Shown here in pieces: positions 22,409 through 30,723 of a stretch of DNA of 64,000 nucleotides. The position numbers and the translations under genes were made by a program. The DNA comes from Paenarthrobacter sp. GOM3 (GTDB lineage Bacteria; Actinomycetota; Actinomycetes; Actinomycetales; Micrococcaceae). The notes under the pieces were generated by a model. It had not been told where the DNA came from, searched no databases, and saw only the letters and a list, made by a program, of their open reading frames with translations. The DNA is taken from contig NZ_CP136562.1 of the NCBI RefSeq assembly GCF_018215265.2, forward strand, positions 1,550,001-1,614,000. The letters run 5' to 3'. The number at the start of each line of letters is the position of its first letter. Positions within the stretch are counted from its first letter, which is position 1.

Positions 22409-25397
22409 GTTCCCTCCTCAGCTTGTAGTTGAGTTGGTTATCAAAGGCACGCGCAACGGAGGCGGGCGTCATCTGGTCACGGATGGGCATGGTCACGTGG
22501 ACAGTCGCTCCCGTTCCCTGCCATCCGGTGGCAGCAGCTCCAGCAGGTGCGCCTGTGTTGCTGGTGGTTCCTGTCAGGCTCGCGGCACCCATGATGGTGT
22601 TTGCTGCTGCCTGGACCTTCTGCTGCCCGCTCGTGATGCCCTTGGCGAAGTCATCAGCCAGCGCCTTACCGGAGTGTGTGGTGTACCCGGACCCGGAGAA
22701 GGGGCCTCGCTTGGCTGGTGAGTGCGGGAAGAAGTCCGCAACACCTCCGAGGATGCCGCCTACAGCGTCACCGATGGCCCCAGCCATGCCCATGATGCCG
22801 TCGATGAAGCCTTGGATCAGGGCCTTACCTGAGTCTAGGAGGAGGCCGCCGATGTTGCCCAGGGCCTTGAGGACGTTGTCACCAATGCCGCCGAAGAAGC
22901 CCAGGAGGTCAGTGAGCATCCCTTGGGCGCCGGTAACCATGGAGTTGAACGACGTCACGACATAGTTGACGATCCCGCTGAACGCTGCGGTGAAGAATCC
23001 TACTACGGCGTTGAGCCCGTTCATGACGACGGAGATGACGAGCTGGATCGCTCCGGAGATGACACTGATGATGAGGTTGAAGACCCCGCCAACAATGTTC
23101 AGGATCCCGGACCATACCTGAGCCCAGTTGCCCGTGATGATCCCGGTGACAACCTCGATAATCCCTTGGACGATCTGCATCGCCGCGGTGATGATCTGCA
23201 CGATGACACCGAAAACGGTGACAACGATGGGCATGAGCGCCTGAATCACAGGTATCAGCAGGCTGGCGATGGTCTGGATCAGCGGGCCGATCACGGCCAG
23301 GATGTTCCCGAACACTGACACCAGTGGTGGCAGGATCGCGGAGATCAGTTGCGTGATGATCGGTGCGAGCTGGCTGATCAGGGACGTTGCCAGCTCGATG
23401 ATCGTGGTCAGGATCGGCAGCAGTACTGGCAGGAGCTGGCCGAAGGTGTCGGCCAGCATCATGATCAGTTGAATCGCCACCGGCAGGACCGTGGCCAGGA
23501 CAGACCCGAGGGCTTGCACGATCACGCCGGAGAGCTGCATGAACACCGGCATGAGTGTGGACAGTGCCGTTACCAGGGTGCCGGAGATGACCGTTGCCAG
23601 TTGCCCGAACATCCCCATGAGCTGGGGCAGTAGGGGCTGGATCGCGGCGAAGATCAGCTGCAGTGGAGAGAACGCCGTCCACAAGGTGACCAGCTGAGGA
23701 AGGAGCGCAGCAATCGCCGGCCCAACAGCGTCAAACACTGACCGCAGCGTGTTGGCGACCTGCTCCATGAAGCCAGGGAACCCGGAGGACGTAACGTCAC
23801 CGTCGCCGGCCTTGAACGCGGCGAAGAAGGCCCGGACGCCTCCCGTTATCTCCCGGAGGACAAACCCAACGCGCTCCATGAACCCGGGGAAGCCGGAGGA
23901 GGTGACGTCCCCATCGCCAGCTTTGTAGGCAGCGAACATGGCCGTGAAGCCACGGCCGACTTCTAGGGCTACGTCGCGGGCCGTGAAGAGGAAGGCCACA
24001 AAGCCTGAGTCTTCCTCGACGTTGAACGCCTCACGGAGGTTGGTGGTGAAGTCACCCTTGCCGAACAGATCGAACAGGCCGGTTGCGGCCTTGCCGGTCC
24101 ATTCGAAGGCTTTCCCGAGTCCACCGGACAGCAGGTTGATAGCGCCGGTGATGCCGGGCTTCATCTTGTCCAGGGCACCCATCAGGCCAGAGTTGATGGT
24201 CGCCTGAAGGTTACCGATGGCACCCTCAAAGGTCTTAGTGGACTTCGCAGCCTCCACAGCCACAGGGTCGTTGCCGAGCTTCATCAGCGCGGCGTTGAAC
24301 TCTTCCGAGGTGATCTGACCGGCGGCCATGGCGTCACGGAAGTTGCCCGTGTACGCCCCAGCCTCTTCCAGGGACTTCATCAGCGGACCGGCAGCGCCTG
24401 GGATGGCGTCCGCCATCTGGTTCCAGTTCTCGGTGGTCAGCTTCCCGGCACCGGCGGTCTGGGTCATGACCATGGCCACTGACTTGAACGTGTCAGCGTT
24501 TCCGCCGGCGACGGCGTTGAGGTTACCCGCGGCCTTCGTCAGGCCGGTGTAGTCCTTGACGCCGTTGGACGCCAGCTGCGCGATGGTGTTCTGGATCGTG
24601 GGCAGATCGAAAACGGTCTGGTCCGCGTATTCCTTCGCCGCTGCGGTGGCATCCGCAATGGCGGATGTGTCCAGCCCGGCGAAGTCCATCGTCGCTTTGA
24701 ATTTGTCGGTGGCGTCGCTGGCCTGGGCTGCCTCAGCGATGAAGTTGCTGAACATGCCAGCGCCGAGAGCGGTCGCCAGGACGCCGACGCCTGCCTTGAA
24801 CGAGGACGCGAAGGAGTTCCCGGCTTCCCGCCCTGCCTTGTCAGCTGAGCCGCGGGCGGATGCGCCTTCTGAGTCCACAGCGGACTTCGCAGATCCGGTG
24901 AGCCGCTGTTTCAGGCTCTGCCAGCCTCGGGCGAACCTGCCCGCGGACTGTTCTCCGGCGGATCCGGCGGCACTCGTGGCATCGGCCAGCTTGGCTTGGG
25001 ACTGCCGCAGCTGGTCTGAGGCGGCCGCGGTGCGGGTGCTCGCTTCGGTCAGCTTGCGCTTGGCGGTCGCCAGGCGCTCCTCCACGGCGAGGACGCGGGC
25101 GCTGCCCGCTTCGCCCTTGGCACGGGCCTCATTCAGCGCTGCTTCGGCTACGCGGACCTTGCCAGCGGCGTCCTGCTCAGAAAGCCGGGCAGCCGAGAGA
25201 GCCTTGGCGCCGGAAGCGATCTGCGCGTTTAGCTTCTTGGCTAGCGCTGCGCCCGGGTCGCCGGCACCAACGGAGAATGCCGAACTGAAGGTCTTTCCAC
25301 CTTCACGGCCAGCACCAGCGACCTCGGAGTTGACTGAAGAACGGAATCCCCGGAATGTGGGGAAAATTGCGACCTGCCCGGACCCGACTTCAGACAC
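22401..25397 (-). CDS. Tape measure protein
   Basis: This 998-residue protein is the longest in the prophage. It begins with a conserved-type segment (VAIFPTFRGFRSSVNSEV), then has Ala-rich coiled coils (about 40-170), the tape-measure domain near 230-370 (FKATMDFAGLDTSAIADA), a central hydrophobic region of many helices (about 560-830) and a Gly-rich C-terminus. It sets tail length and is ejected with the DNA. Residues about 475-550 contain a 37-residue tandem duplication. Confidence 0.92.
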   Translation of the reverse strand: MSEVGSGQVAIFPTFRGFRSSVNSEVAGAGREGGKTFSSAFSVGAGDPGAALAKKLNAQIASGAKALSAARLSEQDAAGKVRVAEAALNEARAKGEAGSARVLAVEERLATAKRKLTEASTRTAAASDQLRQSQAKLADATSAAGSAGEQSAGRFARGWQSLKQRLTGSAKSAVDSEGASARGSADKAGREAGNSFASSFKAGVGVLATALGAGMFSNFIAEAAQASDATDKFKATMDFAGLDTSAIADATAAAKEYADQTVFDLPTIQNTIAQLASNGVKDYTGLTKAAGNLNAVAGGNADTFKSVAMVMTQTAGAGKLTTENWNQMADAIPGAAGPLMKSLEEAGAYTGNFRDAMAAGQITSEEFNAALMKLGNDPVAVEAAKSTKTFEGAIGNLQATINSGLMGALDKMKPGITGAINLLSGGLGKAFEWTGKAATGLFDLFGKGDFTTNLREAFNVEEDSGFVAFLFTARDVALEVGRGFTAMFAAYKAGDGDVTSSGFPGFMERVGFVLREITGGVRAFFAAFKAGDGDVTSSGFPGFMEQVANTLRSVFDAVGPAIAALLPQLVTLWTAFSPLQLIFAAIQPLLPQLMGMFGQLATVISGTLVTALSTLMPVFMQLSGVIVQALGSVLATVLPVAIQLIMMLADTFGQLLPVLLPILTTIIELATSLISQLAPIITQLISAILPPLVSVFGNILAVIGPLIQTIASLLIPVIQALMPIVVTVFGVIVQIITAAMQIVQGIIEVVTGIITGNWAQVWSGILNIVGGVFNLIISVISGAIQLVISVVMNGLNAVVGFFTAAFSGIVNYVVTSFNSMVTGAQGMLTDLLGFFGGIGDNVLKALGNIGGLLLDSGKALIQGFIDGIMGMAGAIGDAVGGILGGVADFFPHSPAKRGPFSGSGYTTHSGKALADDFAKGITSGQQKVQAAANTIMGAASLTGTTSNTGAPAGAAATGWQGTGATVHVTMPIRDQMTPASVARAFDNQLNYKLRRERV
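23763..23945 (-). repeat. Tandem duplication within the tape measure gene
   Basis: Two copies of a segment encoding KAGDGDVTSSGFPGFME occur 111 bases (37 residues) apart, in frame. The nucleotide copies differ at many third positions, so the duplication is old and kept by selection on the protein. Confidence 0.85.
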
Positions 25398-25409
25398 GCG
25401 GCGCCCCCT

Positions 25410-26095
25410 CTATTTGGTTCTGAGCTGCCCGAAGGCGCTGTACTTCCTCAGTTGCGCCTCATGAAGGGCACGGTCTTCGGGGGTGATGGTTTCTGTGGAC
25501 TGCTCTTCAGGCCATGGCCACGGTGGGACGAACGGGGTGCTGCCCTGTTCCCGCACCGAGTTCACCGCGTGCGCGTAGGACGCCATCGCGATCATCTCGG
25601 CCCGCGTCATGGGGTAGTCCCACCCCGCCACGGAAGCAAACGTGTGCGAGCCCATGTCCAACAGGAATTGCTCAGCGAGCTCGACAGCCTCCCATACGGG
25701 CAGGGCCTCCCCAATGTCGTCAATGGAGAGGCCCAGCCGGCGGAAGTCGTAGGCTACTGCTCCTCGGTGCCCGTCGAGGAGGCCGCCGAGCCAGCGGATT
25801 TTCCCATGCTCACCTTCATCCGGTCGGCCAGGGCGTCGCTGAACTCGGTGAGGACAGCGGCCGCTTCGGCAGTGTCCAGGGCGTCGATTGCTGCGTTTGC
25901 CGCGTCATCGAAGATCTCGGTCATGAAGAACTCGAACTCTTCGAACTGGGTCTTGTTCTCGCCGCCCATGAGCTTTCGGACGGTGCCGAACTTCACGGTC
26001 AAGGGCAGGGACAGTTCACCGTTCGCCGTCTGGCACTTCAGGGCGTTCTCGACAACCAGGAACTTGGGTTTGGGGGCAGCTGCTGCGCGGGCCAT
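25410..26095 (-). CDS. Tail assembly chaperone gpGT, made by -1 frameshifting
   Basis: Translation of gpG (start 26095) can slip back one base at GGGAAAA (25799-25805) and continue in the other frame to the stop at 25410, giving a fusion of about 228 residues (99 + 129). The T part reads IRWLGGLLDGHRGAVAYDF at the junction, without an internal stop. gpG/gpGT pairs chaperone tail-tube assembly on the tape measure in long-tailed phages. The slip is predicted from sequence, frame and position. Confidence 0.85.
25754..26095 (-). CDS. Tail assembly chaperone gpG
   Basis: The 113-residue protein lies between the major tail protein and the tape measure. It is basic at the N-terminus (ARAAAAPKPKFLVVENAL) and acidic and helical later (FFMTEIFDDAANAAIDALD). 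Fourteen codons before its stop it carries a slippery heptamer in the correct phase. The unshifted product predominates in known systems. Confidence 0.85.
   Translation of the reverse strand: MARAAAAPKPKFLVVENALKCQTANGELSLPLTVKFGTVRKLMGGENKTQFEEFEFFMTEIFDDAANAAIDALDTAEAAAVLTEFSDALADRMKVSMGKSAGSAASSTGTEEQ
25799..25805 (-). promoter_or_regulatory. Slippery heptamer GGGAAAA for -1 frameshift
   Basis: In the gpG frame the codons read ATG-GGA-AAA-TCC, so G-GGA-AAA is the X-XXY-YYZ form. The -1 frame is open from here to 25410. Confidence 0.85.
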
Positions 26096-26135
26096 GTGGA
26101 TCTCCTCAGGGGTCTGATGGGTAGATGGGTTAGTG

Positions 26136-26176
26136 CTGTGGTCCCGCGCTCACCCATCGAAAGCGCGGGACCACAG
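26136..26176 (-). terminator. Strong hairpin after the major tail protein gene
   Basis: CTGTGGTCCCGCGCT pairs perfectly with AGCGCGGGACCACAG (15 bp, 11-base loop). It has no T-run. Its place between the highly expressed major tail gene and the chaperone/tape measure suggests it reduces downstream transcript levels or protects the upstream mRNA end. Confidence 0.7.
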
Positions 26177-26194
26177 GTGTTAGGAGCCCGAAGG

Positions 26195-26776
26195 CTAGGG
26201 GGTGGTTGCGGGAAGCGGGATCAGCCATTCGCCCAGGTGCTGGTTTTCCAGCTCAGGGGAACGGGAGATCGAGAAGGTCACTTCGTAGCCGAGGACCTTG
26301 CCGCGCTCCGACTTGTCCTCCTTCACGGACTTCACGCCCACGTTCGCGGCGACGCGGCGCCGGATGACACCGTTCTTGAAGATTTCCTCCGTGAACGCCA
26401 CATAGCGGGCCGAGGTGCCGCCGCCGTCGATGGTCATGTAGCCGTTCGCGTCGGCGGTCTTGCCGCGGATGATGGAACGCACCGTCTCATCGGTCTGGGC
26501 GAACTTGACCTTCAGCTCCACGTTGGCGAGGCCGGACGGCAGGGAATAGCCGTCCTGCCAGAACACGATGGAGTCACCATCGGCCTCCATGGTCCACTCA
26601 AAGCCGCCGTCCTCCGTGAGAAGGCCGGGGATCTTGAAGTCGGCCGGGAGAACGAAGTCCAGTGCCTTGCCAGCCGCAGGGGTGGGGACAGCTGTCGTGA
26701 AAGGTGCGAAGCCGATGTGCCCGGTTACCGGTACACCTACAGCTTCGACGTCATTGCCGAGTTCATCAGCAGCCAT
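26195..26776 (-). CDS. Major tail (tube) protein
   Basis: This 193-residue protein has the size and position of a siphovirus tube subunit, directly upstream of gpG. It is beta-rich (VPVTGHIGFAPFTTAVPTPA; YVAFTEEIFKNGVIRRRV). The ATG at 26776 has TTTGGAGG eight bases upstream; the extension to 26806 lacks one. Confidence 0.82.
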   Translation of the reverse strand: MAADELGNDVEAVGVPVTGHIGFAPFTTAVPTPAAGKALDFVLPADFKIPGLLTEDGGFEWTMEADGDSIVFWQDGYSLPSGLANVELKVKFAQTDETVRSIIRGKTADANGYMTIDGGGTSARYVAFTEEIFKNGVIRRRVAANVGVKSVKEDKSERGKVLGYEVTFSISRSPELENQHLGEWLIPLPATTP

Positions 26777-26842
26777 TATTTGCCTCCAAATAGAAAAACC
26801 ATTCACAGGCGTGAATGGCTGGTTGATTGGTTTGGGTAGTGC

Positions 26843-27286
26843 TTAGGGGAACGGTGTTCCCACGACGGACAGCTCAAAGGTCATGTACCGCCGGGGCTGC
26901 CCCGACTCGTCCACCACCTTGTAGGGGCCAGTGGCTCCTAGCACAGCGGCCACCGGATTGCCGGGCTCCACACGGGCGCAGCCCTCCATGATGGCGAACA
27001 CCGTGTGCCCAAGGTTCGTAATGACGATCTTGCTGACCGCGTCCGAACCAAGAATGGTGATACCCACAGTGGGGGACTTCGTGACCCTGCTTGTCCGGGG
27101 GCCGCTGTCATCCCGAACGATGATCTGGAACGGCGGCGCGGGCTTCGGGGTAGTTGGGTTATTCACCCAAAACTCATTGGAGATGAAGCCGCCAGGGAAC
27201 GGCTGCCCAGGCATCGCAGCCAACTCGCGCCGGATGAAGCCGGTCAGGAACAGCTCCAGATCGGAGAAGACAACGCGGTCAGCCAC
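26843..27286 (-). CDS. Tail terminator/head-tail joining protein
   Basis: The 147-residue protein is immediately upstream of the tube gene, the usual place of the tail terminator. It opens with DLELFLTGFIRRELA and has a beta-rich body (FQIIVRDDSGPRTSRV). It overlaps the preceding gene by eight bases. Confidence 0.7.
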   Translation of the reverse strand: MADRVVFSDLELFLTGFIRRELAAMPGQPFPGGFISNEFWVNNPTTPKPAPPFQIIVRDDSGPRTSRVTKSPTVGITILGSDAVSKIVITNLGHTVFAIMEGCARVEPGNPVAAVLGATGPYKVVDESGQPRRYMTFELSVVGTPFP

Positions 27287-27551
27287 TCTTCTTCACCCGA
27301 TTCAGCGCCCGGGCGAGGTTGCCGGTTTTCGACTCGATCAGCATCGTCTTCGGGTCGCTGCCCACAACGAGGGCGACGTTGCGTTTCTCCACCGCCTTCA
27401 CCTCGACGTGCAGGCCGTCACGGTAGGCGCCTTCATCCACGGGCGCGGATGCCTGCGCGGTCGCAAGGACCTTTTCCGCAACTTCTTTGCATATCTGCGT
27501 CACGCCGGCTGATTTGCCGATTTCCTCAAAGAACTTGTCGTTGAACTCCAT
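27279..27551 (-). CDS. HK97 gp10-like head-tail protein
   Basis: This 90-residue protein has an N-terminal helical part and the phrase ATAQASAPVDEGAYRDGLHV, characteristic of gp10-like head-tail joining or neck proteins, where 'AP-x-D/x-G-x-L' recurs. It overlaps its neighbours by one and eight bases. Confidence 0.75.
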   Translation of the reverse strand: MEFNDKFFEEIGKSAGVTQICKEVAEKVLATAQASAPVDEGAYRDGLHVEVKAVEKRNVALVVGSDPKTMLIESKTGNLARALNRVKKSG

Positions 27552-27901
27552 CAGCCCTTTACCTTCTTGATCGGGAACTCATCGCCGGGCCGCCAGCCGG
27601 TGAAGGCGTTCATCCAGGCTGCGTTCTCGCCGGTGACTTCCCAGACACCGGACCGGGCAACAATCCTGTCTGCGGGCTGCACGTCCATGTCCGGCGGCCC
27701 GTAGATGCTCATGCTGGTCGTGACTGTCTGCCGATTCTCCGTGGTTGCTTCGACACTGGAGGACGGGCCAATGGCCACGCCTGCGATGTCGAGGAGATCC
27801 GGAGATGACCAGTCCCGTTCCGTTGGCTCTACTGAGTAAGGATCAGCAACCAACCGGGCGCGTTGCCGCGTGACCGTTTCACCATTGGGAAGCGGGAACA
27901 T
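27551..27901 (-). CDS. Head closure (stopper)-type protein
   Basis: The 116-residue beta-rich protein (MFPLPNGETVTRQRARLVAD; PADRIVARSGVWEVTG) lies between the connector and gp10-like genes, the usual position of the head-closure protein. The ATG at 27901 shares one base with the previous stop (TGATG), which decides the start. Confidence 0.72.
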   Translation of the reverse strand: MFPLPNGETVTRQRARLVADPYSVEPTERDWSSPDLLDIAGVAIGPSSSVEATTENRQTVTTSMSIYGPPDMDVQPADRIVARSGVWEVTGENAAWMNAFTGWRPGDEFPIKKVKG

Positions 27902-28425
27902 CAAACCCCCCAAACAAGCTTGTACGGGAGAAGCGTTTCCTTCTCGGTCTCCAGCAGCGGCAGACTGATTGGTGCGCCGTTCACCGTGCCGTAGGAAACT
28001 CCCATCGGCCCGGCATTCTGCCGGACCACGGGGCCCACCTGGGCGGCAGCCCGAGCGGCAACACCAGCCACGACTCCGGCCACGTCAGGTGCTTCATCGA
28101 AGCCGTGCCTCAACGTGATCCGCACGCCGCGGTTCTTACGGGTCCAGCGCCCACCAGCTAGTGCCAGGATGCCCTTCGCGGACCAGTCCAAGCTGGAAAG
28201 GACGTCAATGCCGTCGTTGCTGCAGGCCGTAACGTCGAGGATGTTCCCCGATGGGATCAGCAGCTCGGTGAGTCCGTTCCCGTCAAGAACCAGCTCCTCC
28301 GTGTGCTCTGGCAGGACGTGCCAGCCGCAGAAGCGTCGAACCTCTGCGGTGGCCGCGTCCAGCCAGAACTGTGGGTTGGTGGGGAGGACGCCGTTTGCCA
28401 ACGTCAGGATCGGCGGGGTTGCCAT
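27901..28425 (-). CDS. Head-tail connector (adaptor) protein
   Basis: This 174-residue protein has the adaptor pattern FWLDAATAEVRRFCGWHVLP near the N-terminus (helical, as in HK97 gp6-like adaptors) and a beta-rich remainder. It follows the capsid genes and couples by TGATG to the next gene. Confidence 0.75.
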   Translation of the reverse strand: MATPPILTLANGVLPTNPQFWLDAATAEVRRFCGWHVLPEHTEELVLDGNGLTELLIPSGNILDVTACSNDGIDVLSSLDWSAKGILALAGGRWTRKNRGVRITLRHGFDEAPDVAGVVAGVAARAAAQVGPVVRQNAGPMGVSYGTVNGAPISLPLLETEKETLLPYKLVWGV

Positions 28426-28442
28426 CGGGCGCCCTCCCTTTC

Positions 28443-28718
28443 TTACTTAGCGGCCGGAGTGGCGGCTTTGTTGGCGGGCTGCTTGGACTTTTCGGCTTCG
28501 GCTGCCTTGGCGGCTTCCTCAGCTTCTTTCTTCGCAGCTGCTGCGTCGGCCTGTGCCTTTGCGTCTTCGGACGCCTTGGCATCGGCATCTGCCTCGGCCT
28601 TGGATTCGGCGTCCGTTTCCGGTTTGGACACTGCCTTTTCCTTGAGGAGTCCGCGGCGCTTGGCGTCTTCCTCGCGGTAGCGAACGCCGTCAATGACGAC
28701 GATTTTCACGTCAGACAT
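28443..28718 (-). CDS. Ala/Lys/Glu-rich capsid-associated protein
   Basis: The 91-residue protein has a short folded N-terminus (VKIVVIDGVRYREEDAKRRG) followed by about 65 residues of low-complexity Ala/Lys/Glu helix. Similar proteins follow the capsid gene in actinophages. The N-terminal 'V-x-V-I-D-G-x-R-Y-R' may be a virion-binding motif. Function unknown. Confidence 0.65.
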   Translation of the reverse strand: MSDVKIVVIDGVRYREEDAKRRGLLKEKAVSKPETDAESKAEADADAKASEDAKAQADAAAAKKEAEEAAKAAEAEKSKQPANKAATPAAK

Positions 28719-28721
28719 GGC

Positions 28722-29975
28722 TTAGCCTCCCTGCACGGTGCCGCGGTGACCGAACACCAGACGGGACGGCTTCCAGATGACCTGGGCGGCACGCAGTTCG
28801 GCGCGCACGTAGGTCATGTTGCGCTGGGCGTAGTCCTTGTGCTGGTTGAAGGCCATGATGGACAGGCCCTCGCGGTCCAGCAGTGCGACCTGCTTGAAGT
28901 CGCCCAGGAGGAACGTGCCCGGGTCGATGCGCTCCGAGAGGATGCGGGGGCGGCCCCAGAGCGTGCCCGGGCCTATGCTGAACGGGCCCTGACCGAAGAA
29001 CCGGCCCTCGGCGTCCTGCATCAGGTCGATCTCTTCCTCATCCTCCGGGTTGAGGAGGATCGCGTCGACTCGGCCGCCGTTGAGGCGCGTGACCTTCGTG
29101 ATGGACCGGCGAACGGCCTTTACGAGGTCGATGGCGCCCGTGCCCGTGAATTCCAGGTCTTGGATGCCGGTGGTGTTCAGGATGCCCTTGGGCTCTCCCG
29201 ATGCGCCGGAACCGTTGAGGAGCTTGTCCTCGATCACGGAGTCCAGCGAGTACTTCAGCTCGCTGTTCATGTACGTGCCGAACGCTGGTGCATCAGCCAG
29301 CAGCTGGTTGGTGACGTCGTAACCGTCCGCGTACGTGTACACCTTCGCGTCTGCCAGTTCCGTGGAGAGCTCCGAAACGGGCTTCAGGGCCGCGTTGTCG
29401 GTGCCGGATGTTGCTTCGGGGACGATCTTGGCGTTGCGGGTGACCGCCGTGACTTGGACGTACTCGAAGTTGCCGGCGGTCTCACCGCGGCTGATGACGT
29501 CCAGCAGGGTGAGGTTGGGGCGTTCGACCTGGTCCACCATGGGAACACGGATGTTCTGGATCCGGGCCTGCGGGGAGGTGAGGGCCTTGCGGTTCGCGAA
29601 GAAGTCCTTCATGGAGCCGATGCGGACGCTGCCGATGTTGATCGGCGTGCCCTGACCGACGCCGGAGGGGTTTTCCTTGCGGAACGTCTGGTACGGGGCG
29701 GACTTCATGAAGCGTTCGCCCAGCGGGACCTCGGAGAGGTCGTCCGCGCCCTTCTCAGCAGAGTTGTCGGACTTCCCGAACTCAACGATGTCCTGCAGAG
29801 CCTTTTCGGACTTCGCGATGGACTCGATGCGGTTCTTCAGCTCGAGCGCCTCGGCGCCTTTCGCTTCGATGTCCGAGGCTTCCTCAGTGGTGAGGTCGCG
29901 ACCGGCGGCCTTTGCGCCGTCGATGGTTGCCTGCATCGCCTTCTGGAGGGCGAGCAGCTGTTCTTTCAGATTCAT
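28722..29975 (-). CDS. HK97-fold major capsid protein
   Basis: The 417-residue protein has an N-terminal coiled-coil delta/scaffolding region of about 110 residues (LKEQLLALQKAMQATIDGAK), followed by the HK97 capsid core (GNFEYVQVTAVTRNAKIVPE; LLNGSGASGEPKGILNTTGI; VRRSITKVTRLNGG). The prohead protease next door should remove the delta domain. It has an AAAGGATTC ribosome binding site. Confidence 0.93.
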   Translation of the reverse strand: MNLKEQLLALQKAMQATIDGAKAAGRDLTTEEASDIEAKGAEALELKNRIESIAKSEKALQDIVEFGKSDNSAEKGADDLSEVPLGERFMKSAPYQTFRKENPSGVGQGTPINIGSVRIGSMKDFFANRKALTSPQARIQNIRVPMVDQVERPNLTLLDVISRGETAGNFEYVQVTAVTRNAKIVPEATSGTDNAALKPVSELSTELADAKVYTYADGYDVTNQLLADAPAFGTYMNSELKYSLDSVIEDKLLNGSGASGEPKGILNTTGIQDLEFTGTGAIDLVKAVRRSITKVTRLNGGRVDAILLNPEDEEEIDLMQDAEGRFFGQGPFSIGPGTLWGRPRILSERIDPGTFLLGDFKQVALLDREGLSIMAFNQHKDYAQRNMTYVRAELRAAQVIWKPSRLVFGHRGTVQGG

Positions 29976-29997
29976 GATGAATCCTTTCTTGCCTGGG

Positions 29998-30723
29998 TTA
30001 GAGGCTTTGAACTAACTGGTTGACCGCCAGTGCCTTGGCGTGCTGGTGCATCGTCGGCTCCTCGACCTTGGCCGGTGAAGGCTCCTCGGTCTTGGCGTCG
30101 GACGTTCCGTCTGCCTTCTCCTGATCGGTTTTGAGCACATCGCCCAGCGCTGCGTAAGCTGCGCGGGCTTCCTGCTCGTCATCAGCCGAGAGACCTCGGC
30201 CTGCTTTCACGCCGGCCACGACGGAATCAACTGCCGCCTTGACTGCGAGGATTTCGGTCTCCTGATTCGCGCCCACGGGCACAATGGAGATCTCATGGAT
30301 GCGGAGTTTCCGCAGCTCGTAGTAGGAGCCGCCGTCTTCCGCTTTGCGGTCCACCCACGCGCCTTCAACGACGTCGTAGGCGAAGCTCATCTGCCGGACG
30401 CGCTTCTCTTTGAGCAGCTTGTACGTCTGCTTGCCGGCGGCGGTTTCCAGATCCAACTGGCACCCGGACCACAGGCCGCGGTCGTCTTCCTTGGCCTCAG
30501 CAGCACCGAGGTTCATGAACGGGTCATCCATGCGGTGACGCCAGTACACGGGAATTGGGGCGTTCGCGCTGGCGTACTCTGCCAGGGACTCTTCGAAGGC
30601 GCCCTTCACAACCATGTCGCCATAGCTGTCCACGTTGCCGAAGATGGAGGCGTAGGCCTCGAAGTACCCTTCCTGCTTGTCGTCAAGGGCTTTGATCTCG
30701 ACGTCAACTGTCTTGGTCTTCAC
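29998..30723 (-). CDS. HK97-family prohead serine protease
   Basis: This 241-residue protein has the U35 protease pattern: GYFEAYASIFGNVDSYGDMV, the catalytic His in YWRHRMDDP and the Ser in RQMSFAYDV, then LRIHEISIVPVGAN. The C-terminal 80 residues are a low-complexity tail (QEKADGTSDAKTEEPSPAK). It processes the capsid and overlaps the portal gene by 20 bases. Confidence 0.92.
   Translation of the reverse strand: MKTKTVDVEIKALDDKQEGYFEAYASIFGNVDSYGDMVVKGAFEESLAEYASANAPIPVYWRHRMDDPFMNLGAAEAKEDDRGLWSGCQLDLETAAGKQTYKLLKEKRVRQMSFAYDVVEGAWVDRKAEDGGSYYELRKLRIHEISIVPVGANQETEILAVKAAVDSVVAGVKAGRGLSADDEQEARAAYAALGDVLKTDQEKADGTSDAKTEEPSPAKVEEPTMHQHAKALAVNQLVQSL

Noticed and set aside
22401-25397. Several forward open frames inside the tape measure gene
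   Set aside because: All are shadows of a long, clearly typed gene with correct synteny.
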